Under the pieces are notes generated by a model. That model was not told the DNA's origin and did not search any database. It saw only the letters and a program-made list of their open reading frames with translations. Source: an uncultured Bacteroidia bacterium (GTDB lineage: Bacteria; Bacteroidota; Bacteroidia; Bacteroidales; UBA932). Taken from it: 64,000 nucleotides of DNA. Shown here one piece after another: positions 1 to 11,191 of the stretch. The position numbers and the translations under genes are program-made. The stretch's first letter is position 1. The number at the start of each line of letters is the position of its first letter. Location of the stretch: NCBI GenBank assembly GCA_902798975.1, contig CADBYT010000013.1:1-64000 (forward strand), in the 5' to 3' direction.

Positions 1-1513
1 CGGCGTCATCGCCGCCCAGTCCATCGGTGAGCCGGGTACGCAGCTGACCCTCCGTACCTTCCACGTCGGTGGTACCGCTTCCTCCTCCGCAGCCGACTCT
101 TCCATCGAGTCCAAATACAACGGTGTCCTCAAGTTCGAGGAGCTCCGTACCATCGAGCGTATCAAGGACGACGGTGGCGTCGAGAACGTGGTGGTGAGCC
201 GCATGGCCGAGCTCCGCATCCTCGACGAGAACACCGGCATCACCTTCTCCCAGTACGATGTGCCCTACGGCGCCGTGCTGTACAAGAAGGACGGTGACAA
301 GGTGGTCAAGGGCGACCTGATCTGCGAGTGGGATGCTTACAATGCTACGACCATCGTCGAGACTGCCGGTACGGTGCGTTTCGAGAACATGATCGAAGGC
401 TCCACCTTCCAGAAGGACGCCGCCGACGAGTTCTCCATCAGTACCGACAAGGTTATCATCGAGTCCAAGGACAAGACCAAGAGCCCGGTCTTGCACATCG
501 TGGCCGAGGACGGCAAGACCATCCTTCGCTCCCTGAACCTGCCGGTCGGCGCTCACATCATGGCTGAGAACGGCAGCACCGTCAAGGTGGGTGACGTCAT
601 CATGAAGATTCCGCGTGCCATCGGCAAGGCCAGTGATATCACCGGCGGTCTGCCGCGTGTCACCGAGCTCTTCGAAGCCCGCAACCCGTCCAACCCCGCC
701 ATCCTCTCCGAAATCAACGGTGAGGTCAAGCTGGGCAACGTGAAGCGCGGTAACCGTGAGATCACCGTCACCAACAAGTCCGGCGCCAAGAAGTCCTATC
801 TCGTGCCGTTGACCAAGCAGATCCTCGTGCAGGACAACGACTATGTCCGCGCAGGTTTCCCGCTTTCCGACGGCGGCGTGTCCCCGAGCGACATCCTGTC
901 CATCCTCGGACCGGTCAAGGCTCAGGAGTACATCGTCAACGAGGTGCAGGCCGTGTACCGTCTCCAGGGTGTGAAGATCAACGACAAGCACTTCGAGATC
1001 ATCGTTCGTCAGATGATGCGCAAGGTCGAGATCACCTTCCCGGGCGACACCGAGTTCCTCGCGGAGGAAATGGTCGACAAGTGGCGCTTCATGGACGTCA
1101 ACGACAAAATCTACGGCAAGCTCGTGGTCCTCGATGCCGGCGGCTCGCAGAAATACGAGCAGGGCGACATCATCGGCGCCCGCGAGATGCGCAGCGAGAA
1201 CGCCTCGCTGGAGCGTCAGGGCCTGCCGCTGCTGGTCACGCGTCCGACGCAGCCCGCGACGGCCCGCCTGATCCTCCAGGGTATCACCCGCGCCGCCCTC
1301 AAGACCGACAGCTTCATCTCCGCGGCCTCCTTCCAGGAGACCACCAAGGTGCTCAGCGAGGCCGCCATCCGCGGTCGTGTCGATCACCTCGAAGGCCTCA
1401 AGGAGAACGTGATCTGCGGACACCTGATCCCGGCCGGTACCGGCTTGAGCAGTTACCAGGATATCATCGTCGGCCGCAAGGACGAGATGACCCAGGAGCT
1501 GAACGAGCTGTAG
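1..1513 (+). CDS. rpoC: DNA-directed RNA polymerase beta' subunit, C-terminal part (5' end outside window)
   Basis: Catalytic large subunit of RNA polymerase. The frame is open from base 2 and begins in the bridge-helix region (AAQSIGEPGTQLTLRTFHVG), one of the most conserved stretches of beta'. It continues through the variable insert and ends with the conserved C-terminal region (PATARLILQGITRAALKTDS, then SFQETTKVLSEAAI and GLKENVICGHLIPAGTG), which contacts the secondary channel and omega. About 504 codons are present; the missing N-terminal part lies upstream of the window. The stop TAG is followed by a strong hairpin terminator, so this is the end of the usual rpoB-rpoC transcription unit. 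No internal methionine is a real start. Confidence 0.98.
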   Translation, partial: GVIAAQSIGEPGTQLTLRTFHVGGTASSSAADSSIESKYNGVLKFEELRTIERIKDDGGVENVVVSRMAELRILDENTGITFSQYDVPYGAVLYKKDGDKVVKGDLICEWDAYNATTIVETAGTVRFENMIEGSTFQKDAADEFSISTDKVIIESKDKTKSPVLHIVAEDGKTILRSLNLPVGAHIMAENGSTVKVGDVIMKIPRAIGKASDITGGLPRVTELFEARNPSNPAILSEINGEVKLGNVKRGNREITVTNKSGAKKSYLVPLTKQILVQDNDYVRAGFPLSDGGVSPSDILSILGPVKAQEYIVNEVQAVYRLQGVKINDKHFEIIVRQMMRKVEITFPGDTEFLAEEMVDKWRFMDVNDKIYGKLVVLDAGGSQKYEQGDIIGAREMRSENASLERQGLPLLVTRPTQPATARLILQGITRAALKTDSFISAASFQETTKVLSEAAIRGRVDHLEGLKENVICGHLIPAGTGLSSYQDIIVGRKDEMTQELNEL

Positions 1514-1532
1514 TATTAATCGAATGTTTCGA

Positions 1533-1561
1533 GGGGCCGGCCAATTTGACCGGCCCCTTTT
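1533..1561 (+). terminator. Rho-independent terminator after rpoC
   Basis: Perfect 8-bp GC-rich stem (GGGGCCGG / CCGGCCCC) with a 9-base loop followed by TTTTATA, 20 bases after the rpoC stop. It separates rpoC from cysE. Confidence 0.85.
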
Positions 1562-1577
1562 ATAAAAACCAAGCGTC

Positions 1578-2300
1578 ATGGAAGAACTCCTCACCCGACT
1601 GATCACGCTGATGCGGCGTACCGTCTTCCCCGAGTTCCTCGGGCAGGAAGACCGCGCACTGGACCTGATGCGCATACGCAACGTCGTCCGGAACATCTCC
1701 GACGACAAGAAGGCCGACGCCTTCATGGAGCGTATCCCGGAGATTGACCGCCTGCTCCACACGGACGTGGAGGCGATCGCAGACAACGACCCCGCGGTCG
1801 AAGACCGCACGGAGGTGGTGCTCTGTTATCCCTGCATCAAGGTGATGCTACACTACCGCACGGCGCATGAGCTGCTGCGGCTGGAGATCCACGTAGCGCC
1901 GCGTCTCCTCACGGAAATGGCCCATTCCGCCACCGGTATCGACATCCATCCCGGCGCGCAGATCGGTGAGTACTTCGCCATCGACCACGGCACCGGCGTC
2001 GTAATCGGCGCAACGACCGTGATCGGCAATCATGTGATGCTCTACCAGGGCGTTACCCTCGGCGCAAAGAACTTCAAATACGACCCCGACGGCCGTCCGC
2101 TGGACGTTCCACGCCATCCGGTGCTGGAGGACAATGTGACGGTCTATGCCAATACGACCATCCTCGGACGCGTGACGATCGGCCACGACACCGTGGTCGG
2201 CGGTAACGTCTGGCTCACGCATGACGTACCGCCGCAGTCACGCATCCTGCAGTCCCGCGCCACCGAGCAGCCGCTCTTCGCCGACGGCGCAGGGATTTGA
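1578..2300 (+). CDS. cysE: Serine O-acetyltransferase
   Basis: Transfers acetyl from acetyl-CoA to L-serine, giving O-acetylserine, the substrate of cysteine synthase. The 240-residue protein has an N-terminal helical region (1-110) and a left-handed beta-helix of hexapeptide repeats (about 120-225). Diagnostic motifs are GIDIHPGAQIGEYFAIDHGTG with the catalytic His-Asp pair, GVVIGATTVIGNHVMLYQGV, and GRVTIGHDTVVGGNVWLTHD. It is of the long EpsC-like type found in Bacteroidota. It lies directly after the rpoC terminator and faces cysK convergently; the two encode consecutive steps of cysteine synthesis. Confidence 0.95.
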   Translation: MEELLTRLITLMRRTVFPEFLGQEDRALDLMRIRNVVRNISDDKKADAFMERIPEIDRLLHTDVEAIADNDPAVEDRTEVVLCYPCIKVMLHYRTAHELLRLEIHVAPRLLTEMAHSATGIDIHPGAQIGEYFAIDHGTGVVIGATTVIGNHVMLYQGVTLGAKNFKYDPDGRPLDVPRHPVLEDNVTVYANTTILGRVTIGHDTVVGGNVWLTHDVPPQSRILQSRATEQPLFADGAGI

Positions 2301-2302
2301 GA

Positions 2303-2351
2303 ATACCGGGGGGCTAACCCCCCGGACCCCCTGCGTCGCAAAGCTCCGAAA
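2303..2351. repeat. Family C repeat, degenerate copy
   Basis: A GGGGGGCTAACCCCCC palindrome followed by GGACCCCCTGCGTCGCAAAG and CTCCGAAAC. The same C-run plus GGACCCCCTGCGTC block recurs at 10091 (inside metH) and 19761, and in reverse orientation near 10701 and 21059. It begins just after the cysE stop. This copy lacks the family A part seen in the composites. Confidence 0.6.
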
Positions 2352-2359
2352 CCTGCTTT

Positions 2360-2449
2360 AAATGCGGTAGATGGTCCATTATCTGGACCATCTACCGCAT
2401 TTTAGGCCGTTTTTGCGGGTAACGGTCCGAATTATGGACCGTCTACCGC
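2360..2449. repeat. Two tandem related hairpins between convergent cysE and cysK
   Basis: Hairpin 1 (2360-2402) has perfect 19-bp arms around a 5-base loop. Hairpin 2 (2415-2449) has near-perfect 14-bp arms around a 7-base loop. Both stems share the core GCGGTAGAyGGTCC. Hairpin 2 starts 3 bases after the cysK stop and hairpin 1 is flanked by short A/T runs (TTTAAA and ATTTTA), so they could act as terminators for both converging genes. The shared stem sequence equally suggests a small repeat family. Confidence 0.6.
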
Positions 2450-2452
2450 ACC

Positions 2453-3370
2453 TTACCGCTCGAAGAGCGTCGTGGAGAGGTAGCGCTCGCCGGTGTCGGG
2501 AAGCAGGGCCACGATGAGTTTGCCCTTGTATTCGGGCTTCTTCGCGAGCTCGTAGGCGGCGCTGAACGCCGCGCCGGAGGAGATGCCGACGAGCAGGCCG
2601 AGCCGGTCGGCAAGCAGGCGGGCGCCGGCGAAAGCGTCGTCGTCGGAAACGGTGAGCACGCTGTCGACATATTCCTTGAGGAATGTCTGCGGGACGAAGC
2701 CTGCGCCGATGCCCTGAATCTTATGCTTGCCGGGGACGCCGGTGGTGATCACTGCGGAGGAGGCGGGCTCCACGCCGAAGATCTTCACTCCCGGCTTGTG
2801 GGCTTTCAAGCCTTTGCCGGTGCCGCTGACCGTTCCGCCCGTGCCGATGCCGGCCACGAACACGTCCACCTGTCCGTCCGTGTCGCGCCAGATTTCCTGG
2901 GCGGTGGTCCGTTCGTGGGCGGCCGGGTTGGCCGGGTTGACGAACTGGCCGAGGATTACGGCGCCCGGGGTGGTGTCGCGGATCTGCTCCGCCTTGGCGA
3001 TGGCACCCTTCATGCCTTCTGCTCCCGGAGTGAGCTCGATGGTGGCGCCGAAGGCCTTCAGGAGGTTACGGCGCTCGACGCTCATCGTGTCGGGCATGGT
3101 GAGAATGGTTTTGTATCCTTTGGCGCGGGCCACCCAGGCCAGGCCGATGCCGGTGTTGCCGCTGGTGGGCTCCACGATGGTGGCGCCGGGTTTGAGGGTG
3201 CCGTTTTGTTCTGCGTCTTCGATCATGGCGAGGGCGATGCGGTCCTTGACGCTGCCGCCCGGGTTGCTCCTTTCGAGCTTGAGCGCGATGCGCGCCTGCT
3301 GGCCTTCCAGGCCGTTGACCTCCAGGAGAGGGGTGTTCCCGATGAGGTCGGTAAGGTTCTGATATATCAT
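2453..3370 (-). CDS. cysK: Cysteine synthase A (O-acetylserine sulfhydrylase)
   Basis: PLP enzyme that makes cysteine from O-acetylserine and sulfide. It has the PLP-lysine motif NPGGSVKDRIA (about residues 37-47), the substrate loop EPTSGNTGIGLAW, the phosphate-binding GIGTGGTVSGTGKG and the C-terminal GISSGAA. Its 305 residues match the usual CysK length. It converges on cysE, whose product it consumes. A TATCTTTA box only 4 bases before the ATG suggests a leaderless or nearly leaderless message. A family B palindrome lies between it and the upstream metY gene, so the two may or may not be cotranscribed. Confidence 0.96.
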   Translation of the reverse strand: MIYQNLTDLIGNTPLLEVNGLEGQQARIALKLERSNPGGSVKDRIALAMIEDAEQNGTLKPGATIVEPTSGNTGIGLAWVARAKGYKTILTMPDTMSVERRNLLKAFGATIELTPGAEGMKGAIAKAEQIRDTTPGAVILGQFVNPANPAAHERTTAQEIWRDTDGQVDVFVAGIGTGGTVSGTGKGLKAHKPGVKIFGVEPASSAVITTGVPGKHKIQGIGAGFVPQTFLKEYVDSVLTVSDDDAFAGARLLADRLGLLVGISSGAAFSAAYELAKKPEYKGKLIVALLPDTGERYLSTTLFER

Positions 3371-3374
3371 ATTG

Positions 3375-3382
3375 TAAAGATA
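3375..3382 (-). promoter_or_regulatory. Putative -7 box for cysK
   Basis: TATCTTTA on the minus strand, 7 of 8 matches to the Bacteroidota TAnnTTTG box, ending 4 bases before the cysK ATG. Confidence 0.5.
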
Positions 3383-3393
3383 CTAATTTATTT

Positions 3394-3420
3394 GAGATTC
3401 CGGGTCAAGCCCGGAATGAC
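3394..3420. repeat. Family B palindrome (intergenic, metY-cysK)
   Basis: GAGATTCCGGG-TCAAG-CCCGGAATGAC: 8-bp perfect arms bounded by GAG on one side and GAC on the other. It abuts the metY stop codon. The same design is at 25752, 31117, 33384 and 56427, and with altered stems at 24872 and 60543. Confidence 0.8.
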
Positions 3421-4704
3421 TCAGGCGTTAAATGCTTGTTCCAGATCGGCGATGATGTCGTCAACGTGTTCGACTCCGATGGATAGGCGGATGGTGGTGG
3501 GGGTGATGTGCTGCTCGGCGAGCTCTTCCGGACTCAGCTGCGAGTGCGTGGTGGTGTACGGGTGGATCACCAGGCTCTTGACGTCGGCCACGTTGGCCAG
3601 CAGGGAGAAGATCTTCAGCTTATCGATGAAGCGCCAGGCATCTTCCTGCGTGCCCTTGATCTCGAAGGTGAAGATGGAGCCTGCCCCGTTCGGGAAATAG
3701 CGACAGTACAGCGCGTGATCGTGGTGTTCCGGGAGCGCCGGGTGGTTGACTTTCGCCACCTTGGGGTGCTTGGAAAGGTATTCGACGACCTTGAGGGCGT
3801 TCTGCGTGTGGCGCTCGATGCGCAGCGGGAGGGATTCCACGCCCTGGAGGAGGACCCAGGCGTTGAAGGGGCTGATGGCGGCGCCGGTGTCGCGCAGGAG
3901 GACGGCACGGATGCGCGTCACGAAGGCGGCCGGACCGGCCACGTCGGCGAAGATGGCGCCGTGGTAGCTGGGATCAGGCTTCGCGAGCGTCGGATACTTG
4001 TCGGCGTTCGCTTTCCAGTCAAACTTGCCGCCGTCCACGATCACGCCGCCCAGGGAACTGCCGTGGCCGCCGATGAACTTGGTCGCGGAGTGGACCACGA
4101 TGTCGGCGCCGTGCTCGAGCGGACGGATCAGGATGGGTGCGAAGGTATTGTCCACGATGAACACGATGTTGTGCTTGTGGGCAACTGCCGCGATACCCTC
4201 GAAGTCAGCTACATCCGAATTCGGATTGCCGAAGGTCTCGGCATAGATGACCTTGGTGTTGGGCCGGATGGCGGCTTCGAGGGACGACAGGTCGTTGACA
4301 TTGACAATGGTATGTTCAATCCCCTGGGTGGAAAGGGTATGGGTAATCAGGTTGAAGGAACCGCCGTACAGGTTGTCGGCAGCGATGATGTGGTCACCGT
4401 TCTGCAGGACGTTCTGCAGGGCGTAGGTGATGGCGGCGGCGCCGGAGGCAACCGCCAGACCGGCCACACCACCCTCGAGGGCGGCGACGCGCTCCTCGAA
4501 CACACTCTGGGTGGAGTTGGTCAGTCGGCCGTATATGTTGCCCGGGTCGCGCAGGCCGAAGCGGTCGGCTGCGTGCTGGGAATTGCGGAAGACATAGGAA
4601 GTCGTCTGATAAATAGGTACCGCGCGGGAATCAGATGCGGGGTCCGGGGTCTCCTGGCCGACATGGATGGCCAGCGTCTCAACGTGTAATTTCTGCGTGC
4701 TCAT
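3421..4704 (-). CDS. metY: O-acetylhomoserine (thiol)-lyase, homocysteine-forming
   Basis: PLP-dependent Cys/Met metabolism enzyme that makes homocysteine from O-acetylhomoserine and sulfide. The 427-residue length and the insert-rich C-terminal half favour the sulfhydrylase over cystathionine gamma-synthase (about 390). Visible motifs are YQTTSYVF near the N terminus, the PLP-lysine motif VVHSATKFIGGHG and the C-terminal IRLSIGVEHVDDIIADLEQA. The ATG at 4704 (MSTQKLHVETLAIHVGQ) is chosen because the frame upstream of it runs through a probable operator. The divergent neighbour is an Lrp-type regulator, suggesting amino-acid-responsive control. A cystathionine gamma-synthase role is not fully excluded. 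Confidence 0.92.
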   Translation of the reverse strand: MSTQKLHVETLAIHVGQETPDPASDSRAVPIYQTTSYVFRNSQHAADRFGLRDPGNIYGRLTNSTQSVFEERVAALEGGVAGLAVASGAAAITYALQNVLQNGDHIIAADNLYGGSFNLITHTLSTQGIEHTIVNVNDLSSLEAAIRPNTKVIYAETFGNPNSDVADFEGIAAVAHKHNIVFIVDNTFAPILIRPLEHGADIVVHSATKFIGGHGSSLGGVIVDGGKFDWKANADKYPTLAKPDPSYHGAIFADVAGPAAFVTRIRAVLLRDTGAAISPFNAWVLLQGVESLPLRIERHTQNALKVVEYLSKHPKVAKVNHPALPEHHDHALYCRYFPNGAGSIFTFEIKGTQEDAWRFIDKLKIFSLLANVADVKSLVIHPYTTTHSQLSPEELAEQHITPTTIRLSIGVEHVDDIIADLEQAFNA

Positions 4705-4733
4705 ATTCGTCTTGTTTATTGTTGTTTCTGTTG

Positions 4734-4741
4734 CAAAGGTC
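4734..4741 (-). promoter_or_regulatory. Putative -7 box for metY
   Basis: GACCTTTG on the minus strand (7 of 8 to TAnnTTTG), ending 29 bases before the metY ATG and directly downstream of the first palindrome of the operator pair. Confidence 0.4.
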
Positions 4742-4746
4742 GGGGG

Positions 4747-4796
4747 TTTAGGAAATATTTCCAAGGACTTTTTAGAATTTGGAGAATATTCCTAAA
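4747..4796. promoter_or_regulatory. Pair of inverted palindromic sites, putative Lrp-type operators between metY and lrp
   Basis: TTTAGGAAATATTTCC (4747-4762) and GGAGAATATTCCTAAA (4781-4796) are inverted versions of one another (12 of 16 positions), each with its own dyad (GGAAATATTTCC, AGAATATTCCT). Their centres are 34 bp apart, about three helical turns. They lie in the divergent promoter region between metY and an Lrp-family gene, as expected for dimeric Lrp sites. The binding protein is inferred from position only. Confidence 0.5.
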
Positions 4797-4874
4797 TTTG
4801 CAGAAATTGTAGAGTTGAAATTCCAGAGACGAAGCAATTACGCAGTTTAAACAGATTTTTATTCTTTTGCCCCT

Positions 4875-5339
4875 ATGAGCGGACTTGACGCCACCGATCT
4901 CGCCATCCTGCGGATTCTGCAGGAAGATGCCGCGCTGACCAACAAACAAGTCGCCGCGCGCGTACATTTATCTCCCACGCCCGTGTTCGAGCGCATCAAG
5001 CGCCTGCGCGAGCAGGGCTACATCCGCGGCTACGTGGCCGTCCTGGACACGGAGAAACTGGACTGCTCCTTCATCGCCTTCTGCTACATCAAGATGAAGC
5101 AGCACACCTTCGAGAACGCCACGCGTCTGATGGAAGCCGTGCAGGGCATGGAAGAAGTCGGCGAATGCTACAACATCTCCGGCGACTACGACTTTCTCCT
5201 GAAAGTCTATGTCTCCAGCATGAAGGAGTACCAGCAGTTCGTGCTGAGGATCCTAGGCGAACTCGACTGCATCGGCGGCCTGAACAGCTCCTTCGTCATG
5301 GGCGAAGTCAAGAACACCCACGCCGTCCCGGTGAGATAA
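4875..5339 (+). CDS. Lrp/AsnC family transcriptional regulator
   Basis: A 154-residue regulator with an N-terminal winged helix-turn-helix (about 5-60: LDATDLAILRILQEDAALTN, then VAARVHLSPTPVFERIKRL) and a C-terminal RAM (ligand-binding and oligomerisation) domain (about 68-150: CYIKMKQHTFENATRLM, SGDYDFLLKVYVSSMKEYQQ). Members form octamers that bind paired DNA sites and sense amino acids. Divergent placement from metY with a shared palindrome pair suggests that it controls metY and itself. A weak TTCTTTTG box ends 5 bases before the ATG. The effector cannot be read from the sequence; methionine or another amino acid is a guess. Confidence 0.92.
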   Translation: MSGLDATDLAILRILQEDAALTNKQVAARVHLSPTPVFERIKRLREQGYIRGYVAVLDTEKLDCSFIAFCYIKMKQHTFENATRLMEAVQGMEEVGECYNISGDYDFLLKVYVSSMKEYQQFVLRILGELDCIGGLNSSFVMGEVKNTHAVPVR

Positions 5340-5344
5340 AAAAG

Positions 5345-6415
5345 TTACTTCAGCGCTGCCAGCGCAGGGAACAGGTACTCGTAGATCAGGTTCTGTTCTG
5401 CCTGGAGATTGGCGGAGTCTGCGGTGACGGCTATCACGGCGTCGCTGTCCGGTATGATCATGATATACTGTCCCCGGGCGCCGTCGGCGCGGTAGGCATT
5501 ATCCGGGCAACGCCACATCTGGTAGCCGTAGCCCAGCATGAAGGTGCAGTTCTCCGGCGTCAGGCCTCTTTGCGCCGCCTGGTCCGGACGTGTCCCGGCA
5601 GGTACGGAAGGAACCTGATATTTGGAAGCTTCCTCCACCCAGGCTTCGCTGATCAGGCGTTTTCCGTTCCACACACCCTTCTGGAGGAACAACTGACCGA
5701 ATTTGGCCATGTCTTCCGTCTTGAGCTGGAGGCCCCAGCCGCCGGCATTGATTCCCTGCGGGCTTTCTTCCCAGGCGGGAATCTCGATATGAAGCGGCTC
5801 GAACAGGCGTGGGGTCAGGTAATCGAGCACTTTCTGCCCGGTCAGCTGCTGCACGATGGCCGAGAGCATATAGGTGCCGAGCGAATTGTAGCAGTACCAG
5901 GTGCCCGGCTCGTGCACGAAGGGATGTGCCAGGAAACTGGCTGCCCAGTCATCGCTGCCGCGGAATCGGGCTTCCGTCTCCTGGCCGCAGTTCATCGTAA
6001 GCAGGTCGTGCACCGTGACGGCCTTCAGGTTGTCGGAGACCTCTTCCGGCAGCTTGTCCGGGAAGAAATCCACCAATTTGTCGGTAACCTTGAGCAAGCC
6101 GTCATCCACGGCCATGCCCACCGCCGTGGCGGTAAAGGATTTGCTGACGGAATGCATCGCATGCGGCTTGTCCGGAGCGGCATCGCCGTACCAGCCCTCG
6201 TAGAGGACTTTGCCGTGTTTAAGAATCATCAGGCTTTCGAAAAGTACGGACCCGTCGGCCTCGTCACCGGCGAGGACGGCATCAACGGCCTGCTGGATGG
6301 TTTCCGGCGTGGCGGAACGGGGCAGGTCAACGATTTCGTTTTTCCCGCCGGAGCAGGATGCGGACAGGAAAACGACTGCAACAAGTGTCAGGAAAAGGAT
6401 ACTGGATTTACGCAT
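5345..6415 (-). CDS. Serine hydrolase lipoprotein, class C beta-lactamase / penicillin-binding family
   Basis: A 356-residue secreted protein. The signal peptide MRKSSILFLTLVAVVFLSAS ends in a lipobox (LSASC), predicting outer-membrane or periplasmic anchoring. The SxxK catalytic motif is HSVSKSF, the YxN motif is CYNSLGTYM, and HDLLTMNCG precedes it, the usual order of beta-lactamase-related serine hydrolases (PF00144). The start at 6415 is chosen for the signal peptide; a longer frame upstream would disrupt it. The function could be an esterase, D-amino peptidase or cell-wall-related hydrolase; nothing shows true beta-lactamase activity. It has its own perfect TATATTTG box. Confidence 0.85.
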   Translation of the reverse strand: MRKSSILFLTLVAVVFLSASCSGGKNEIVDLPRSATPETIQQAVDAVLAGDEADGSVLFESLMILKHGKVLYEGWYGDAAPDKPHAMHSVSKSFTATAVGMAVDDGLLKVTDKLVDFFPDKLPEEVSDNLKAVTVHDLLTMNCGQETEARFRGSDDWAASFLAHPFVHEPGTWYCYNSLGTYMLSAIVQQLTGQKVLDYLTPRLFEPLHIEIPAWEESPQGINAGGWGLQLKTEDMAKFGQLFLQKGVWNGKRLISEAWVEEASKYQVPSVPAGTRPDQAAQRGLTPENCTFMLGYGYQMWRCPDNAYRADGARGQYIMIIPDSDAVIAVTADSANLQAEQNLIYEYLFPALAALK

Positions 6416-6439
6416 GGCGGTTATTGATTGGATACCCGT

Positions 6440-6447
6440 CAAATATA
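6440..6447 (-). promoter_or_regulatory. -7 box for the serine hydrolase gene
   Basis: TATATTTG on the minus strand, a perfect match to TAnnTTTG, 24 bases before the ATG at 6415. Confidence 0.6.
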
Positions 6448-6477
6448 GCAATATTATGATTTAATTTGAAATAACAC

Positions 6478-6485
6478 TATCTTTA
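6478..6485 (+). promoter_or_regulatory. Putative -7 box for metF-metH
   Basis: TATCTTTA, 7 of 8 matches to TAnnTTTG, ending 24 bases before the metF ATG. The 94-base divergent gap has no room for a cobalamin riboswitch. Confidence 0.45.
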
Positions 6486-6509
6486 CCACACTAAAGAAGT
6501 GTATACCCG

Positions 6510-7405
6510 ATGAAGCCGTTTCCTTCCCTTGAGATAGTTCCGCCCCTCAAGGGCATCACCAAAGCCGAGCTCCTGGACAACATCCGTCCGTTCATGGAGT
6601 TCGGGCCGCGTTATATCAACGTGACCTGCCACCGCGACGAGTATGAGTTCCGGGCGGAGGCCGACGGCGGTTACACGCGGCACCTGCTGCGCAAGCGCAT
6701 CAGCCAGCCGGCCGTCTGCGCGGCCGTGCAGGCCGCATTTCCCGACGTGGAAGTGGTCCCGCACCTGATCTGCGGCGGCGCCAGCGCCGACCTCATCGAG
6801 GCACATCTGCAGGACTTCAAGTTCATGGGCATCCGCAACATCCTCGTCCTTCGCGGCGACGCCATCCCGGGCGAAAAGCGTTTCACGCCCGAACCCGGCG
6901 GTTATGCACACGCGGACGAACTGGTCACGGCCATCCGCCGCTTCGAAGCGGCCAATGGCGGAGCGCGCATCTTCACCCTGGGCGTAGCCGGCTATCCGGA
7001 GAAGCATTTCGAGTCGCCGAACCTGGATACCGACATCCAGCACCTCAAGCAGAAAGTCGATGCCGGTGCCGACCAGATCATCACCCAGCTGTTCTTCGAC
7101 AACGCCGTCTTCTACGATTTCGTGGCGCGCTGCCGCGCCGCGGGCATCACCGTTCCCATCGTTCCCGGTATCAAGCCGCTCTCGTCCGCCCGCCAGGTGG
7201 ACCAGTTGCCCAAAAGTTTCTCCATCGACATTCCGCTTGAGCTGACGGCCGAAATCGCCGCCCACCCGAACGACGCCTATACCATCGGCGAGGAGTGGTG
7301 CAAGGCACAGTGCCGCGACCTGCTCGCCCACGGCTACAAGGAAATCCACTTCTACACCATGGGGCGCAGCGACAACGTCATCAACGTCCTCAAGGACTGC
7401 TTCTG

Positions 7406-7406
<1 letters not shown>
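6510..7406 (+). CDS. metF: 5,10-methylenetetrahydrofolate reductase
   Basis: FAD-dependent reductase that makes 5-methyltetrahydrofolate, the methyl donor for MetH. The 298-residue TIM-barrel protein has the N-terminal catalytic glutamate in SLEIVPP, the GYTRHLLRKRISQP region, DFKFMGIRNILVLRGD, FTLGVAGYPEKHFESPN and DAGADQIITQLFFDN, all hallmarks of MetF. The N terminus is a little shorter than usual, but an in-frame stop at 6492 sets the limit. Its TGA overlaps the metH ATG by one base (TGATG), so translation of the two is probably coupled; they encode consecutive steps of methionine synthesis. Confidence 0.96.

Positions 7407-11185
<3,779 letters not shown>

Positions 11186-11191
<6 letters not shown>

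Noticed and set aside
4705..4874. A SAM riboswitch before metY, by analogy with metK
   Set aside because: No GCTAAA block or matching P1 stem was found on the minus strand; the region has the palindrome pair instead.
5430..5470. The peptide MIIPDSDAVIAV in the serine hydrolase looks like the family B peptide VIPDSDPES
   Set aside because: The DNA there has no palindrome, and the segment fits the normal C-terminal strand of this hydrolase family.
6452..6509. A cobalamin riboswitch before metF-metH
   Set aside because: The gap is under 100 bases and holds two promoter boxes; the long conserved B12-box structure cannot fit.
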